From contig NZ_JAERSD010000023.1 in the NCBI RefSeq assembly GCF_017912555.1, positions 1 through 64,000 of the forward strand: a stretch of 64,000 nt of DNA, given 5' to 3'. The position numbers were made by a program, and so were the translations under genes. Shown here one piece after another: positions 32,700 to 45,450 of this stretch; positions within the stretch are counted from its first letter, which is position 1, and each line of letters starts with the position of its first letter. This stretch comes from Bacillus sp. REN3. Lineage in GTDB: Bacteria > Bacillota > Bacilli > Bacillales > Cytobacillaceae. Below the pieces are notes generated by a model. It had not been told where the DNA came from. It worked only from the letters and a program-made list of their open reading frames with translations, and made no database searches.

Positions 32700-34922
32700 G
32701 TGCAATTTTTGACTGATAGATTATTGAATGGCTTGAATCCTCAGCAGCAGAAGGCGGTTAAGACGCTAGACGGCCCGCTGCTTTTGATGGCTGGGGCCGG
32801 AAGCGGAAAGACGAGGGTCCTGACGCATCGGATTGCGTATTTGATGGTTGAAAAAGGAGTGAATCCTTATAACATCCTCGCGATTACATTCACGAATAAA
32901 GCGGCGCGCGAGATGCGCGAGCGGATCCAGAAGATGATGGGCGGTGCAGCGGATGAGATTTGGATTTCGACGTTCCACTCGATGTGTGTGCGGATTTTGA
33001 GAAGGGACATCGATCGCCTCGGATATAACCGCAACTTCACGATCCTTGATTCGACAGACCAGCAATCGGTCATCAAATCAATCCTTAAGGACAGGAATAT
33101 GGATACAAAGAAATTCGACCCGCGAGCGATCCTTGGGACGATCAGTTCGGCGAAGAATGAATTGATCACCCCTGAAGAGTACGCGAAGACGGCTGGCGAT
33201 TATTTTTCCCAGCAGGTCAGCGAGGTGTATACAGAGTATCAGCGCAGGCTGCGCAAGAATAACGCGCTTGATTTCGACGATTTGATCATGACGACCATCA
33301 CGCTGTTCATGCGCGTGCCTGATGTGCTCGAGTACTACCAGCGCAAGTTCCAGTATATCCATGTCGATGAGTACCAGGATACGAACAGGGCACAGTACAT
33401 GCTAGTGAAATTGCTCGCCCAGCGCTTCAAGAACCTTTGTGTGGTCGGCGATTCCGACCAATCGATTTATCGCTGGCGCGGCGCGGACATCACGAACATC
33501 CTTTCTTTTGAAAAAGATTATCCGAACGCGAAGGTGATCATGCTTGAGCAGAATTACCGGTCGACGAAAAAAATCCTGCTCGCTGCGAACAAGGTCATCC
33601 AGAACAACACGAACCGAAAGCCGAAAAACCTTTGGACCGAGAATCCTGACGGCAACAAAATCGTCTATTATCGTGCGGACAGCGAGCAGGGTGAAGCGCA
33701 ATTTGTCATCGGCAAGATCCAGGAGATGCAACGGCAGGGCCGCAAGCTCTCTGATATCGCTATTTTATACCGGACGAACGCCCAGTCGCGTGTGATTGAG
33801 GAATCGTTCCTGAAGTCGAATATCGACTACTCGATCGTTGGCGGCATCAAGTTCTATGACAGGAAGGAAATCAAGGATATCCTTGCCTACCTGCGCCTAA
33901 TTTCAAATCCGGACGATGATATCAGCCTGCAGAGGATCATCAATGTACCGAAGCGGGCAATCGGGGCGACGTCGATTGATAAAATCGCAAACTTCGCGAT
34001 GACACACGACATGTCTATGTATCAGGCGCTTGAGATGATCGATATGATCGGGCTCAGCCCCAAGGCGGCAAAATCAGCTGCTGAATTCAGGGACATAATC
34101 ACCAACTATACACGCCAGCAAGAATACCTGTCTGTCACGGAATTGGTTGAAGAAGTCCTGGACAAGTCTGGTTACCGCGAGATGCTCAAGGCTGAAAAAT
34201 CACTTGAATCCCAGAGCCGGCTTGAGAACTTGGATGAATTCCTTACCGTTACAAAAAGCTTTGAAGAGAGCAATGAAGATAAATCGCTGGTTGCCTTCCT
34301 TACAGACCTTGCCTTGGTCGCGGACATCGACCGGCTTGATGATGAAGGACAGAAGAAGACCGATTTTGTCACTTTGATGACCCTCCACTCCGCGAAGGGA
34401 CTGGAATTCCCGGTCGTCTTCCTGATCGGCATGGAAGAGGGAGTCTTCCCGCATAGCCGTTCGCTGATGGAGGAAGCAGAGATGGAGGAAGAACGCCGTC
34501 TCGCTTATGTGGGCATAACCAGGGCAGAGGAAGAACTATTCATCACGAACGCCCAGATGCGGACCTTGTTCGGCCGCACAAATATCAATCCGGAATCCCG
34601 GTTCATTAAGGAAATCCCGGCTGAACTGATTGAGGATGCGGCACCGAAAGCGAAGCGGCCGTCTCCATTCGGAGATAGGCCGGCAGCCAGCACACCAAGA
34701 CAGCCTCAGCGCAGCGCGGTCGTCCGGCCAGTTTCAGCTTCAAACGGCGGCGCAGAAATCAGCTGGAAGGTCGGGGACAAAGCACAGCACGGCAAGTGGG
34801 GCACAGGCACCGTTGTCAGCGTAAAGGGCTCCGGCGAAGGGATGGAGCTTGACATCGCATTCCCAAGCCCGATCGGCATCAAACGCCTGCTGGCTAAATT
34901 CGCTCCAATCCAAAAAGCTTAA
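32700..34922 (+). CDS. pcrA: ATP-dependent DNA helicase PcrA
   Basis: 740 aa, normal length. 3'-5' superfamily 1 helicase for repair and replication-fork clearing. Walker [17 protein letters not shown] (about 30-45), Walker [21 protein letters not shown] near 220, [15 protein letters not shown], and motif [21 protein letters not shown]. The C-terminal tail after a Pro-rich linker ends in a Tudor-like fold ([20 protein letters not shown]), which binds RNA polymerase in homologues. Start is GTG 32700, preceded by GGTGGTGAAGGGCAA, and matches the B. subtilis N-terminus; a TTG at 32679 is in frame but unlikely. Confidence 0.96.
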   Translation: MQFLTDRLLNGLNPQQQKAVKTLDGPLLLMAGAGSGKTRVLTHRIAYLMVEKGVNPYNILAITFTNKAAREMRERIQKMMGGAADEIWISTFHSMCVRILRRDIDRLGYNRNFTILDSTDQQSVIKSILKDRNMDTKKFDPRAILGTISSAKNELITPEEYAKTAGDYFSQQVSEVYTEYQRRLRKNNALDFDDLIMTTITLFMRVPDVLEYYQRKFQYIHVDEYQDTNRAQYMLVKLLAQRFKNLCVVGDSDQSIYRWRGADITNILSFEKDYPNAKVIMLEQNYRSTKKILLAANKVIQNNTNRKPKNLWTENPDGNKIVYYRADSEQGEAQFVIGKIQEMQRQGRKLSDIAILYRTNAQSRVIEESFLKSNIDYSIVGGIKFYDRKEIKDILAYLRLISNPDDDISLQRIINVPKRAIGATSIDKIANFAMTHDMSMYQALEMIDMIGLSPKAAKSAAEFRDIITNYTRQQEYLSVTELVEEVLDKSGYREMLKAEKSLESQSRLENLDEFLTVTKSFEESNEDKSLVAFLTDLALVADIDRLDDEGQKKTDFVTLMTLHSAKGLEFPVVFLIGMEEGVFPHSRSLMEEAEMEEERRLAYVGITRAEEELFITNAQMRTLFGRTNINPESRFIKEIPAELIEDAAPKAKRPSPFGDRPAASTPRQPQRSAVVRPVSASNGGAEISWKVGDKAQHGKWGTGTVVSVKGSGEGMELDIAFPSPIGIKRLLAKFAPIQKA

Positions 34923-34925
34923 TGA

Positions 34926-36974
<2,049 letters not shown>

Positions 36975-36988
36975 GAGGTGTAAACGCC

Positions 36989-38161
36989 ATGAGGAAGATC
37001 TCAATGGTCGCTCTATCTCTTGTCCTTTTGCTGACGGCCTGTGCTCCCAACTTTCAGAAGGAAGAACAGATTGTCCAAAAGAAGGATAACGACACGACGG
37101 AAAAAGCGATTATTCCTAAATACAAGATTTCAGATGAATACTACCGGACAAAACTGCCATTTGAACCAGGGGCTACCAGGGGGATGACAGTCAACAACTT
37201 GAATACCCGGTACGATATCAACGAGTTTGAAACCGGCCTGATGCGAATTGCGCAAAACTCTTTCCCGACGGATCAATATGCGTTCAAGGAAGGGCAATAC
37301 CTTGACAACAAGACGGTTCGCCTTTGGCTCAACCGCAAATTCACGGATAAACAGCTGAAGGAAGAGAAGCTGAGTAAAGAAGAGAATATTGGCCTGAACC
37401 CGATGATGCCTGATAGTGGAGATATCAAGGCACTGAATGAAAAGTATCCAATCTACCTTTCCCATATCCTTGAACACAACTATCTTGTCAATGTGAAAAA
37501 GGAAACATACCAGCTTGGCGGGGTGGCGATCGGGATTGCGCTGAACTCGGTCCATTATTATACGAAAGAAGCATATGGCGCAGTGTACGAAAAAAAGATT
37601 CCTAGGTCTGTCCTCGAAAAAGAGGGCAAGAAGATCGCACAGGAAGTACTGACCAGGATGCGGAAAATTGATGAATTGAAGGATGTGCCGATTACAATCG
37701 GCCTGTTTGAGCAGGAAAGCCGTTCCTCGGTCGTCCCCGGCAATTACTTTGCCTACACGAAAGTGCCAAAGAATGGCAGCAACATCGGCAGCTGGGAAAG
37801 TGTAAAGGAAAAATACGTGTTGTTCCCATCTGCTTATGCGAAAGAGAATCATCGTGATGATATGACGTTCTATGAGAATTTCAAACAAGAGGTCGAAAAG
37901 TATTTTCCTAACTTCAACGGAGTGATCGGAAGAGGCTTCTACATTGACGGCCAGCTGCAGGAATTGAGCATTGATATTCCTATCCAATTTTATGGGAAAG
38001 CCGAAGCGATCGGTTTTACCCAGTTCGTCACAGGGCTTGTGATGGAGCATTTCCCTGACTATGTGACCGTCGAAGTCAACATCTCATCCGTCATGGGACC
38101 CGAGGCGCTGATTGTACGTAAACCGGAAAAGGATGAACCTTTTGTCCATATTTACCAATAA
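36989..38161 (+). CDS. CamS family lipoprotein (sex pheromone precursor family)
   Basis: 390 aa. Signal peptide ends in lipobox LTAC (Cys18). The mature part is a CamS domain: PGATRGMTVNNLNTRYDINE, FETGLMRIAQNSFPTDQYAF, VAIGIALNSVHYYTKEAYGA and ITIGLFEQESRSSVVPGNYF. Corresponds to B. subtilis YerH in the same operon position after ligA. In staphylococci and enterococci the signal peptide of homologues is processed to a pheromone; nothing here shows that for this species. Cellular role in bacilli unknown. Confidence 0.9.
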   Translation: MRKISMVALSLVLLLTACAPNFQKEEQIVQKKDNDTTEKAIIPKYKISDEYYRTKLPFEPGATRGMTVNNLNTRYDINEFETGLMRIAQNSFPTDQYAFKEGQYLDNKTVRLWLNRKFTDKQLKEEKLSKEENIGLNPMMPDSGDIKALNEKYPIYLSHILEHNYLVNVKKETYQLGGVAIGIALNSVHYYTKEAYGAVYEKKIPRSVLEKEGKKIAQEVLTRMRKIDELKDVPITIGLFEQESRSSVVPGNYFAYTKVPKNGSNIGSWESVKEKYVLFPSAYAKENHRDDMTFYENFKQEVEKYFPNFNGVIGRGFYIDGQLQELSIDIPIQFYGKAEAIGFTQFVTGLVMEHFPDYVTVEVNISSVMGPEALIVRKPEKDEPFVHIYQ

Positions 38162-38163
38162 GG

Positions 38164-38197
38164 AAAGGCAAAGGGCCTAGGCTCTTTGCCTTTTTAC
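38164..38197 (+). terminator. Terminator of the pcrA-ligA-camS operon
   Basis: Stem AAAGGCAAAG/CTTTGCCTTT with loop GGCCTAGGCT (itself able to pair), followed by TTTA. Confidence 0.9.
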
Positions 38198-38367
38198 CCT
38201 CAATTTTGATCCATCCCTTCACTGGGTTCCCGGATTGTTGAGAAAGCCATCGTACTATTCCCGCAGGCGGCTGTTTCCTTGGGACTTGCACGATTAAGGA
38301 AAAGTAGATAAGGTATTGAATTGTTGAATACTAAGTTAGGAAAATATGAAAAAATGGGAGTTATGCT

Positions 38368-39192
38368 ATGAATATATGGGAATTGATCGTTGCGTTGATT
38401 TTAGGATTGGTAGAAGGGCTTACGGAATTTGCGCCAGTATCATCCACCGGCCACATGATCATCGTCGATGATATGTGGCTCCGCTCCGGGGATTTCCTTG
38501 GCGAAAAAGTAGCCAACACTTTTAAGGTAGTCATCCAGCTCGGATCCATCCTTGCCGTTGTCGTCGTATTCTGGAACCGGTTCATTGAAATGCTTGGACT
38601 GAAGAAAGATGCACGCGCCAAAGAAGAGAGGCTCCGGCTGACCCATGTAATCGTCGGTTTGCTGCCCGCCGGTATTTTAGGTGTGCTGTTCGAGGATTAC
38701 ATCGATGAGCATTTATTTTCAACAAAGACGGTTTTGGTCGGACTTGTTGTTGGCGCGCTGCTGATGATTGCCGCGGACCTTTTTGGCGGAAGGAAGCGCA
38801 CGATCGAAACAGTCGATCAGATCACCTATAAGCAGGCGTTTGCTGTGGGCCTCATCCAATGTCTTTCATTGTGGCCAGGCTTCTCCCGTTCCGGATCTAC
38901 CATATCCGGAGGTGTCCTGCTAGGCATGAGCCACCGCGCAGCCGCTGATTTCACCTTCATTATGGCCGTTCCAATCATGGTTGGCGCCAGCTTGCTGTCG
39001 CTTATCAGCAAATGGCAATATTTCACTCTGGATGCCATCCCGGTCTTTGCTGTCGGTTTCATCAGCGCATTTGTTTTTGCGTTGTTATCCATTAAGTTTT
39101 TCCTGAAATTAATCGGCCGGATCAAATTGATTCCATTCGCCATCTATCGAATCGTGTTGGCAGGGCTGATCTTTATTATTTACTTCCAATAG
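38368..39192 (+). CDS. uppP: Undecaprenyl-diphosphate phosphatase
   Basis: 274-aa integral membrane enzyme of the BacA/UppP family. Removes a phosphate from undecaprenyl diphosphate to recycle the cell-wall lipid carrier; associated with bacitracin tolerance. Both active-site signatures are present: GLVEGLTEFAPVSSTGHM (about 14-31, E-rich motif) and LWPGFSRSGSTISGGVLLG (about 170-188, phosphate-binding RSGST). Start ATG 38368 has GGGAG upstream. Single-gene unit between two terminators. Confidence 0.95.
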   Translation: MNIWELIVALILGLVEGLTEFAPVSSTGHMIIVDDMWLRSGDFLGEKVANTFKVVIQLGSILAVVVVFWNRFIEMLGLKKDARAKEERLRLTHVIVGLLPAGILGVLFEDYIDEHLFSTKTVLVGLVVGALLMIAADLFGGRKRTIETVDQITYKQAFAVGLIQCLSLWPGFSRSGSTISGGVLLGMSHRAAADFTFIMAVPIMVGASLLSLISKWQYFTLDAIPVFAVGFISAFVFALLSIKFFLKLIGRIKLIPFAIYRIVLAGLIFIIYFQ

Positions 39193-39196
39193 TCAG

Positions 39197-39231
39197 AAAG
39201 CCGGATTCCCTTTGTGGAATTCGGCTTTTTC
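39197..39231 (+). terminator. Terminator after uppP
   Basis: Stem AAAGCCG(G)ATTCC/GGAATTCGGCTTT with loop CTTTGT and a T-run. The following 39232-39437 holds no gene or repeat that I can see. Confidence 0.88.
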
Positions 39232-39437
39232 CATTTAGCGAATAAATAGGGAGAAGAGTTAGGAGCGAGCCTCCGTGAAAGAGCTGCAACATGTCTACCC
39301 CCATGTCCTGGTTCTTAACACGGTGCAGTTAGTGGAGCAAATCAGCCACCGCAAACAGCCCTCCCAGCAAGCTTTCCCATGTACGGACGATGAGAATAAA
39401 GTAATTCCGCAAACCATTCTTTCATGAGGCTCGGCCA

Positions 39438-39490
39438 TTGAATACTATTGCGATATCATGATAAAATAAAGGGGTATGAAAACGCTTTAA
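39438..39490 (+). promoter_or_regulatory. Promoter and cre (CcpA) site of the P5C dehydrogenase gene
   Basis: TTGAAT (39438-39443), 18-bp spacer, TAAAAT (39462-39467). TGAAAACGCTTTAA at 39477-39490 fits 13 of 14 positions of the catabolite-responsive element consensus TGWAARCGYTWNCW. Placed about 10 bp after the -10 box, it would let CcpA repress proline/arginine catabolism when glucose is present. Confidence 0.7.
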
Positions 39491-39510
39491 TACATAGGAG
39501 GGGATTAGGA

Positions 39511-41058
39511 ATGGTTCAGCCATACAAACATGAGCCTTTCACGGATTTCAAAGTTGAGGAAAACCGTCAGGCATACTTGCAAGGATTGAAGACAGTAGAA
39601 GGCTATCTTGGCCAGGATTATGACTTGGTTATTGGCGGGGAGCGCATCTCGACTGAAGAAAAGATTGTATCTTACAACCCATCCAATAAAGAAGAAGTGA
39701 TCGGACGAGTTTCAAAGGCAAACCGTGACCTTGCTGAAAAAGCGATGCAAGCTGCCGTTGAAACGTTCAAGACATGGAAAAAAGTGAAGCCTGAGACACG
39801 TGCGGATGTTCTTTTCAAGGCAGCTGCGATCATTCGCCGCCGCAAGCACGAGTTCTCCGCGCTTTTAACAAAAGAAGCAGGGAAGCCATGGAACGAAGCG
39901 GATGCTGATACAGCAGAAGCAATCGATTTCCTTGAGTTCTATGCCCGCCAAATGCTCAGGATTAAAGACGGTGTGCCAGTACAAAGCCGTCCGAATGAAT
40001 ATAATCGCTATGACTACATTCCCCTTGGGGTCGGAATCATCATCTCGCCTTGGAACTTCCCGCTTGCAATCATGGCTGGGACAACTGTGGCTGCGATTGT
40101 TTCCGGCAACACGGTTCTATTGAAGCCAGCTTCCACGACTCCAGTGGTTGCTGCGAAGTTCGTCGAGGTCATGGAAGAAGCAGGCCTGCCAGCAGGCGTC
40201 CTGAACTTCGTCCCAGGAAGCGGCGCAGAAGTGGGTGACTTCCTCGTCGACCACAAAGACACCCGTTTCGTAAGCTTCACAGGTTCACGCGATGTAGGGC
40301 TGCGCATTAACGAACGCGCATCTAAATTGAATGAAGGGCAAATCTGGCTGAAGCGTGTCATCGCAGAGATGGGCGGAAAAGACACGATTGTTGTTGACAA
40401 GGATGCTGACCTTGAATTGGCAGCGCAATCCATCGTTGCTTCCGCATTCGGTTTCTCTGGCCAGAAGTGTTCCGCATGCTCGCGTGCTGTTATCGTAGAG
40501 GACGTGTACGATGAAGTTCTTAACCGCGCAGTTGAGCTGACAAACCAGCTGAAGCTTGACGATCCGACAGACCAGAGTACATTCATGGGTCCTGTTAACG
40601 ATCAGGGCGCATTCGACAAGATCATGAAGTACATCGAAATCGGCAAGAAGGAAGGCCGATTGATGGCCGGCGGTGAAGGTGACAACTCCAAGGGCTACTT
40701 CATCAAGCCAACAATCTTTGCTGATGTTGACCCTAAGGCAACGATCATGCAGGAAGAAATCTTCGGTCCGGTTGTTGCGTTCGCGAAAGCGAAGGACTTT
40801 GACCACGCGCTTGAAATTGCCAACAACACAGAATACGGCCTGACTGGCGCAGTCATCACGAGGAACCGCGAGAACATCGAAAAGGCACGCGAAGATTTCC
40901 ATGTTGGAAACCTTTACTTCAACCGTGGCTGCACCGGTGCCATTGTCGGTTACCAGCCATTCGGCGGCTTCAACATGTCAGGAACCGACTCAAAAGCCGG
41001 CGGACCAGACTATCTGCTCCTCCACATGCAAGCGAAGACAACTTCAGAAATGTTCTAA
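39511..41058 (+). CDS. pruA: 1-pyrroline-5-carboxylate dehydrogenase
   Basis: 515 aa, the length of B. subtilis RocA/PutC. Oxidises P5C (glutamate semialdehyde) to glutamate with NAD+, the second step of proline and arginine catabolism. Aldehyde dehydrogenase motifs: catalytic Cys320 in [12 protein letters not shown], Glu286 in [13 protein letters not shown], cofactor site [16 protein letters not shown], and EIFGPVVAF. Start ATG 39511 is preceded by ATAGGAGGGGATTAGGA. Stands alone; no proline dehydrogenase gene is adjacent, but a PutP-type proline importer lies at 53261. rocA/putC are alternative symbols. Confidence 0.95.
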   Translation: MVQPYKHEPFTDFKVEENRQAYLQGLKTVEGYLGQDYDLVIGGERISTEEKIVSYNPSNKEEVIGRVSKANRDLAEKAMQAAVETFKTWKKVKPETRADVLFKAAAIIRRRKHEFSALLTKEAGKPWNEADADTAEAIDFLEFYARQMLRIKDGVPVQSRPNEYNRYDYIPLGVGIIISPWNFPLAIMAGTTVAAIVSGNTVLLKPASTTPVVAAKFVEVMEEAGLPAGVLNFVPGSGAEVGDFLVDHKDTRFVSFTGSRDVGLRINERASKLNEGQIWLKRVIAEMGGKDTIVVDKDADLELAAQSIVASAFGFSGQKCSACSRAVIVEDVYDEVLNRAVELTNQLKLDDPTDQSTFMGPVNDQGAFDKIMKYIEIGKKEGRLMAGGEGDNSKGYFIKPTIFADVDPKATIMQEEIFGPVVAFAKAKDFDHALEIANNTEYGLTGAVITRNRENIEKAREDFHVGNLYFNRGCTGAIVGYQPFGGFNMSGTDSKAGGPDYLLLHMQAKTTSEMF

Positions 41059-41066
41059 TACAAGTG

Positions 41067-41100
41067 AAACCCTTCTCTTTTTTCAGAGAAGGGTTTTTTT
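41067..41100 (+). terminator. Terminator after the P5C dehydrogenase gene
   Basis: Perfect 12-bp stem AAACCCTTCTCT/AGAGAAGGGTTT followed by TTTT. Confidence 0.93.
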
Positions 41101-41233
41101 GTCCCTCAGCTCCTTCCCTGGAATTGCCAGGCAGGATCAAAGGGCCCCAGCATAGGAGTAAGCAGGCTCTTAGTAAGCAAAAAACGTTCAAACGGTCCCA
41201 GAGCGTGGTTAAGGGGCGAGTCAGCGAATTTTT

Positions 41234-41485
41234 TTGGATTCCAATCTGCAATTAAGCTGTTCTTGTGGATGTTAAACAGCTTCATTGGATTCCAATCTGC
41301 AGTTAAGCTGTTCTTGAGGATGTCAAACAGCTTCATTGGATTCCAATGTGTATTTAAGCTGGTCTTGAGAAGTCAAAGTGGTTCATTGGATTCCGATGTG
41401 AGGGGTTAAGCCGTTCTTGGGGAGTAAAAGAGTTTTTTGAATTCCAATGTAAGGTTAAGGTTCTTGAGGATGTCAAACAGATCCC
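41234..41485. repeat. 51-bp tandem repeat, five copies
   Basis: Units begin TTGGATTCCAATCTGC or variants at 41234, 41285, 41336, 41386 and 41437 (spacing 51, 51, 50, 51). The first two units contain an exact AAGCTGTT...AACAGCTT hairpin; units 3 to 5 have lost the pairing. Divergence grows toward aceB. The rest of 41101-41697 has no gene. Confidence 0.85.
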
Positions 41486-41610
41486 GCTACATCCCTCATC
41501 AAGAGATTTTTCTGATCTGCTGGGTTTAAATCTGGCCCTTCAGATTATTCATCAAAGATTCCCATTAGTAAGAAAGACTTATTCAAAAGTAGATTAAACC
41601 CTGATAGACT

Positions 41611-41638
41611 GCCTCTTTTCGAAGGAAAAGAGGCTTTT
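41611..41638 (+). terminator. Orphan terminator-like hairpin before aceB
   Basis: Perfect 10-bp stem GCCTCTTTTC/GAAAAGAGGC with loop GAAG, then TTTT. It lies between the repeat array and the aceB promoter, with no gene directly upstream, so it would stop transcripts that run through the array. Confidence 0.65.
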
Positions 41639-41697
41639 CCGCTTTTAGGGCATTTGAATCAATTCTAAAATTTTTTCAGAAAAATTCAACAAAACAA

Positions 41698-41755
41698 TTG
41701 CATTTCGAATTTTCTGTTATATAATACGAATTATAGTAATTCTTACTGTACTATA
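41698..41755 (+). promoter_or_regulatory. aceBA promoter with adjacent operator-like inverted repeat
   Basis: TTGCAT (41698-41703), 16-bp spacer, TATAAT (41720-41725). Immediately downstream, TATAGTA (41732-41738) and TACTATA (41749-41755) form a perfect 7-bp inverted repeat with a 10-bp gap, covering the predicted start site. Centre-to-centre geometry suits a dimeric repressor. Its regulator is not identified. Confidence 0.65.
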
Positions 41756-41777
41756 ACAAAAGGAGTGAAGGCTGCAG

Positions 41778-43373
41778 ATGTCGACACAGACAACAGGAAT
41801 TGAGATTATTGGCAACTTGAAAACCGAATACAGCGAGATCCTAACCCCGGAAGCACTGAATTTTGTCGAACAGCTTGAACGTCGTTTCGGCCAGCGCCGA
41901 AGGGAATTGCTGGAGGCACGGGAACAACGTCAAGAAGAAATCAATGCCGGCAAGCTGCCGGAGTTTTTGGCGGATACGAAGCATATCCGTGAAAGTGAAT
42001 GGACAATCGCGCCATTGCCGGATGATTTGAAGGATCGCCGGGTTGAAATCACAGGGCCGACTGACAGGAAAATGGTCATCAACGCTTTGAATTCTGGAGC
42101 GAAAGTGTTCATGGCAGACTGCGAAGATGCAACCTCGCCAACGTGGGAAAGCATCATCGAAGGGCAGATCAACCTGCGGGATGCGGTCAACCGGACGATT
42201 TCGTTCGAGAATCAAAACGGGAAAAAATACGAATTGAAAGATGAAACCGCTGTTTTAATGGTCCGCCCAAGGGGCTGGCACCTGGAAGAAAAGCATGTGC
42301 TGCTCGATGGAAATCCGATTTCCGGAGGACTGTTCGATTTTGCGATGTACTTTTTCCATAATGCCAAGAACCTTATCGAGAAGGGGTCCGGCCCATACTT
42401 CTACCTTCCGAAGATGGAGAGCCACCTCGAAGCGCGCCTGTGGAACGATGTATTCAAATATGCACAGGACGAACTGGGAATCCCGCAGGGGACGATTAAA
42501 GCAACGGTCCTTATTGAAACCATCATGGCAGCTTTTGAAATGAATGAAATCCTATATGAGCTGCGGGAGCATTCGGCAGGCTTGAACTGTGGCCGATGGG
42601 ATTACATCTTCAGTTATTTGAAAAAGCTCCGCTCACAAGATGATGTCATTTTACCGGACCGCTCGCAGGTGACGATGACGGTTCCATTCATGAGATCTTA
42701 CTCGCTGTTGACAATCCAGACGTGCCACCGCCGCAAGGCACCGGCTATGGGTGGAATGGCTGCACAAATCCCGATCAAGAATGATCCGGAAGCAAACGAA
42801 GAAGCCTTTGCCAAAGTCCGTGCAGATAAGGAACGCGAAGCGCGCGATGGACATGACGGCACATGGGTCGCCCATCCAGGGCTTGTCCCAGTTGCTCTTG
42901 AAGCCTTCAACCGGGAGATGCATGAGGCCAACCAGATTGAATCTGGCAAGCAGATGGATATTGAAGTAACTGCGGAGGACTTGCTTGCTGTCCCAGAAGG
43001 AACGATCACCGAGCAGGGCGTAAGGATGAATATCAATGTCGGCATCCAATACGTCGCTTCATGGCTGAACGGCCGAGGCGCTGCTCCGATCCACAATCTG
43101 ATGGAGGATGCAGCAACCGCAGAAATTTCACGGGCCCAGCTTTGGCAGTGGATCCGCCATCCGAAGGGCGTTCTCGATGACGGCCGTAAAGTCACCGTTG
43201 AAATGTATGAAGAGCTAAAAGTTGAAGAGCTTGAGAAGATTCGTCAGGAAGTCGGCGAAGACCAGTTTGGAAAAGGAAGATTCAAAGAAGCAGTCGAACT
43301 ATTCGACGGGTTGATTTTACAGGATGACTTTGTCGAGTTTCTCACGCTGCCAGGTTACCAGAGGCTTGCCTAA
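41778..43373 (+). CDS. aceB: Malate synthase A
   Basis: 531 aa, usual for the A isoform. Condenses glyoxylate with acetyl-CoA to malate. Motifs: [36 protein letters not shown] with the glyoxylate-binding Arg, [20 protein letters not shown] and [17 protein letters not shown]. First gene of the glyoxylate shunt pair; 68 nt before aceA. AAAGGAGTGAAGG precedes ATG 41778. Together they allow growth on acetate or fatty acids. Confidence 0.96.
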   Translation: MSTQTTGIEIIGNLKTEYSEILTPEALNFVEQLERRFGQRRRELLEAREQRQEEINAGKLPEFLADTKHIRESEWTIAPLPDDLKDRRVEITGPTDRKMVINALNSGAKVFMADCEDATSPTWESIIEGQINLRDAVNRTISFENQNGKKYELKDETAVLMVRPRGWHLEEKHVLLDGNPISGGLFDFAMYFFHNAKNLIEKGSGPYFYLPKMESHLEARLWNDVFKYAQDELGIPQGTIKATVLIETIMAAFEMNEILYELREHSAGLNCGRWDYIFSYLKKLRSQDDVILPDRSQVTMTVPFMRSYSLLTIQTCHRRKAPAMGGMAAQIPIKNDPEANEEAFAKVRADKEREARDGHDGTWVAHPGLVPVALEAFNREMHEANQIESGKQMDIEVTAEDLLAVPEGTITEQGVRMNINVGIQYVASWLNGRGAAPIHNLMEDAATAEISRAQLWQWIRHPKGVLDDGRKVTVEMYEELKVEELEKIRQEVGEDQFGKGRFKEAVELFDGLILQDDFVEFLTLPGYQRLA

Positions 43374-43441
43374 TCGTTTCTTACAGATTCGATAGTTTGC
43401 CAGATGAATAGACTAATCCATTACTTAGGAGGAACTTTTTT

Positions 43442-44722
43442 ATGACACAAGAAAGAGTAAAGCAATTGCAGGAAAGCTGGGAATTGGAATCCCGCTGGAA
43501 CGGAGTCGAAAGGCCCTACACTGCTGAGGAGGTCATCAGGCTCCGCGGGTCCATCGATATCGAGTACACGCTAGCCCGCCGCGGCGCGGAAAAGCTTTGG
43601 AAGCTTGTGAATGAGGAAGATTTCGTCAACGCGCTTGGTGCTTTGACTGGAAACCAGGCAGTTCAGCAGGTAAAAGCGGGACTGAAGGCAATCTATTTGA
43701 GCGGCTGGCAGGTTGCGGCCGATGCGAACCTGTCTGGACATATGTATCCTGACCAAAGTTTATATCCGGCAAACAGTGTCCCTGCAGTTGTTAAGCGCAT
43801 CAACCAGGCACTGCAAAGAGCCGACCAGATCACCCATTCAGAGGGAGACGACTCCGTCGACTGGTTCGCGCCGATTGTTGCCGATGCAGAAGCAGGCTTT
43901 GGCGGCCAGTTGAATGTGTTCGAACTGATGAAAGGGATGATTGAAGCAGGTGCGGCAGGTGTCCACTTTGAAGACCAACTGTCATCTGAAAAGAAATGCG
44001 GCCACCTTGGCGGAAAAGTTCTCCTGCCAACACAAACTGCTGTACGCAACCTGGTTGCGGCGCGCCTGGCAGCCGATGTCATGGGCGTTCCAACATTGAT
44101 TGTTGCACGTACTGATGCGAATGCCGCAGATTTGATCACAAGCGATGTCGACCCTTACGATGCTCCGTTCATCACGGGCGAAAGGACGCCTGAAGGCTTC
44201 TTCCGGACTTCTGCCGGTCTTGACCAGGCGATTGCCCGCGGTCTGGCTTACGCACCATATGCAGACCTTATCTGGTGCGAAACAGCAGAGCCTAATATTG
44301 AAGAAGCACGCCGGTTTGCCGAGGCAATCCATGAAAAATACCCAGGCAAGCTGCTTGCCTACAACTGCTCACCATCATTCAACTGGAAAAAGAAGCTGGA
44401 TGATGAAACTATCGCGAAATTCCAGGTCGAGCTTGGCAAGATGGGCTACAAGTTCCAATTCGTTACACTGGCAGGCTTCCATGCCCTGAACCACAGCATG
44501 TTCGAGCTTGCCCGCGGCTACAAGAATCGCGGAATGGCTGCATACTCCGAGCTGCAGCAGGCGGAATTCGCCAGCGAAAAGCACGGCTACACCGCCACAA
44601 GGCACCAGCGCGAAGTCGGTACTGGCTATTTCGACCAAGTTTCGATGGTCATTTCAGGCGGAACCTCTTCAACGACTGCTCTGAAGGGATCCACCGAAGA
44701 AGAGCAATTCACCACTACCTGA
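43442..44722 (+). CDS. aceA: Isocitrate lyase
   Basis: 426 aa. Cleaves isocitrate to succinate and glyoxylate. The active-site signature KKCGHLGGK is present near residues 183-191 with the catalytic Cys. [39 protein letters not shown] and [18 protein letters not shown] follow in the expected order. AGGAGGAACTTTTTT precedes ATG 43442. Ends the aceBA operon with two terminators in series. Confidence 0.97.
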   Translation: MTQERVKQLQESWELESRWNGVERPYTAEEVIRLRGSIDIEYTLARRGAEKLWKLVNEEDFVNALGALTGNQAVQQVKAGLKAIYLSGWQVAADANLSGHMYPDQSLYPANSVPAVVKRINQALQRADQITHSEGDDSVDWFAPIVADAEAGFGGQLNVFELMKGMIEAGAAGVHFEDQLSSEKKCGHLGGKVLLPTQTAVRNLVAARLAADVMGVPTLIVARTDANAADLITSDVDPYDAPFITGERTPEGFFRTSAGLDQAIARGLAYAPYADLIWCETAEPNIEEARRFAEAIHEKYPGKLLAYNCSPSFNWKKKLDDETIAKFQVELGKMGYKFQFVTLAGFHALNHSMFELARGYKNRGMAAYSELQQAEFASEKHGYTATRHQREVGTGYFDQVSMVISGGTSSTTALKGSTEEEQFTTT

Positions 44723-44736
44723 TTTTTGGGTCTTCT

Positions 44737-44775
44737 CCTTGCGCGTGCCTTTGCTCCAGGCTCGCGCAAGGGTTT
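44737..44775 (+). terminator. First terminator after aceA
   Basis: Perfect 9-bp GC-rich stem CCTTGCGCG/CGCGCAAGG with a 17-nt loop and a short GTTT tail; the weak U-run may explain why a second terminator follows. Confidence 0.65.
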
Positions 44776-44818
44776 ACCATATTGATTGATTTTTTCACCT
44801 TGCATTCTCCTATTTGTG

Positions 44819-44852
44819 CCTCCTCTTCCGTCGAAGGGGAGGGTTTTTTTGT
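44819..44852 (+). terminator. Second terminator after aceA
   Basis: Stem CCTCCTCTTC/GAAGGGGAGG (one T-G pair) followed by seven T. Confidence 0.88.
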
Positions 44853-44932
44853 TACAATTAGGCTATGATTAAACTAGCACCGTCTTTTCAGGCGAATCAT
44901 ACATAGTAGTAATGGATGATGGAGGTGACCGT

Positions 44933-45370
44933 ATGGGCAACAATAAAGTCGATGAGTATTTGCAGCAGGGAATCCATGGCGCCAAACAAACCAAGCCGGA
45001 TGAAAGAAGACGGTTCCTGACAACGCTCCGCGAACGGGTCGTGATCGCACTCACAAAGGCGCAAGTAATGAAAAAGGGAGTCGAGATGGAAGTCCTGGTG
45101 CTGATGGACGAGAACCCGAGCGCACACCTGTTCCTGAATGGCAATATATCTTACTCCTATCTTTCCAAATACATCAAAGCAGCCAAAAAACGAGGCATCG
45201 AGTTTACAATCGTCACCAATAAGGAATACGATTCCGAGCTCGGCCTGGTTTTTGCCCATGACCACGCAATCGATAAAGAAGATATATACCTCGCGAAGAA
45301 AAAGCCGCAAGTCCAACTCGAGGAGAAGAAAGGGCTTTTCTCGGGATTTGGGAAGCTGTTTAAAAAATGA
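44933..45370 (+). CDS. yueI: YueI family protein (DUF1694)
   Basis: 145-aa cytosolic protein. DUF1694 features: NKVDEYLQQGIHGAKQTKPD at the N-terminus, RRRFLTTLRERVVIALTKAQ, MDENPSAHLFLNGNISYSYL, and a Lys-rich C-terminal tail ending FSGFGKLFKK. Function unknown. In B. subtilis yueI sits directly upstream of pncA and pncB; here it is 13 kb away from them. Start ATG 44933 is fixed by GGAGG 7 nt upstream. A terminator follows at once, then the third 21-bp repeat array. Confidence 0.86.
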   Translation: MGNNKVDEYLQQGIHGAKQTKPDERRRFLTTLRERVVIALTKAQVMKKGVEMEVLVLMDENPSAHLFLNGNISYSYLSKYIKAAKKRGIEFTIVTNKEYDSELGLVFAHDHAIDKEDIYLAKKKPQVQLEEKKGLFSGFGKLFKK

Positions 45371-45374
45371 TTTT

Positions 45375-45402
45375 AAGGGGCCATCTGAAGGCCTCTTTTT
45401 AT
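45375..45402 (+). terminator. Terminator after yueI
   Basis: 8-bp stem AAGGGGCC/GGCCTCTT (one G-T pair) with loop ATCTGAA, then TTT. Confidence 0.75.
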
Positions 45403-45450
45403 TTTAGGAAAATGGCAAACTGGGATAACTTTTTCCAAAAAAAGGGGAAA

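Noticed and set aside
37130-38050. 306-codon minus-strand frame
   Set aside because: Antisense shadow of the CamS lipoprotein gene.
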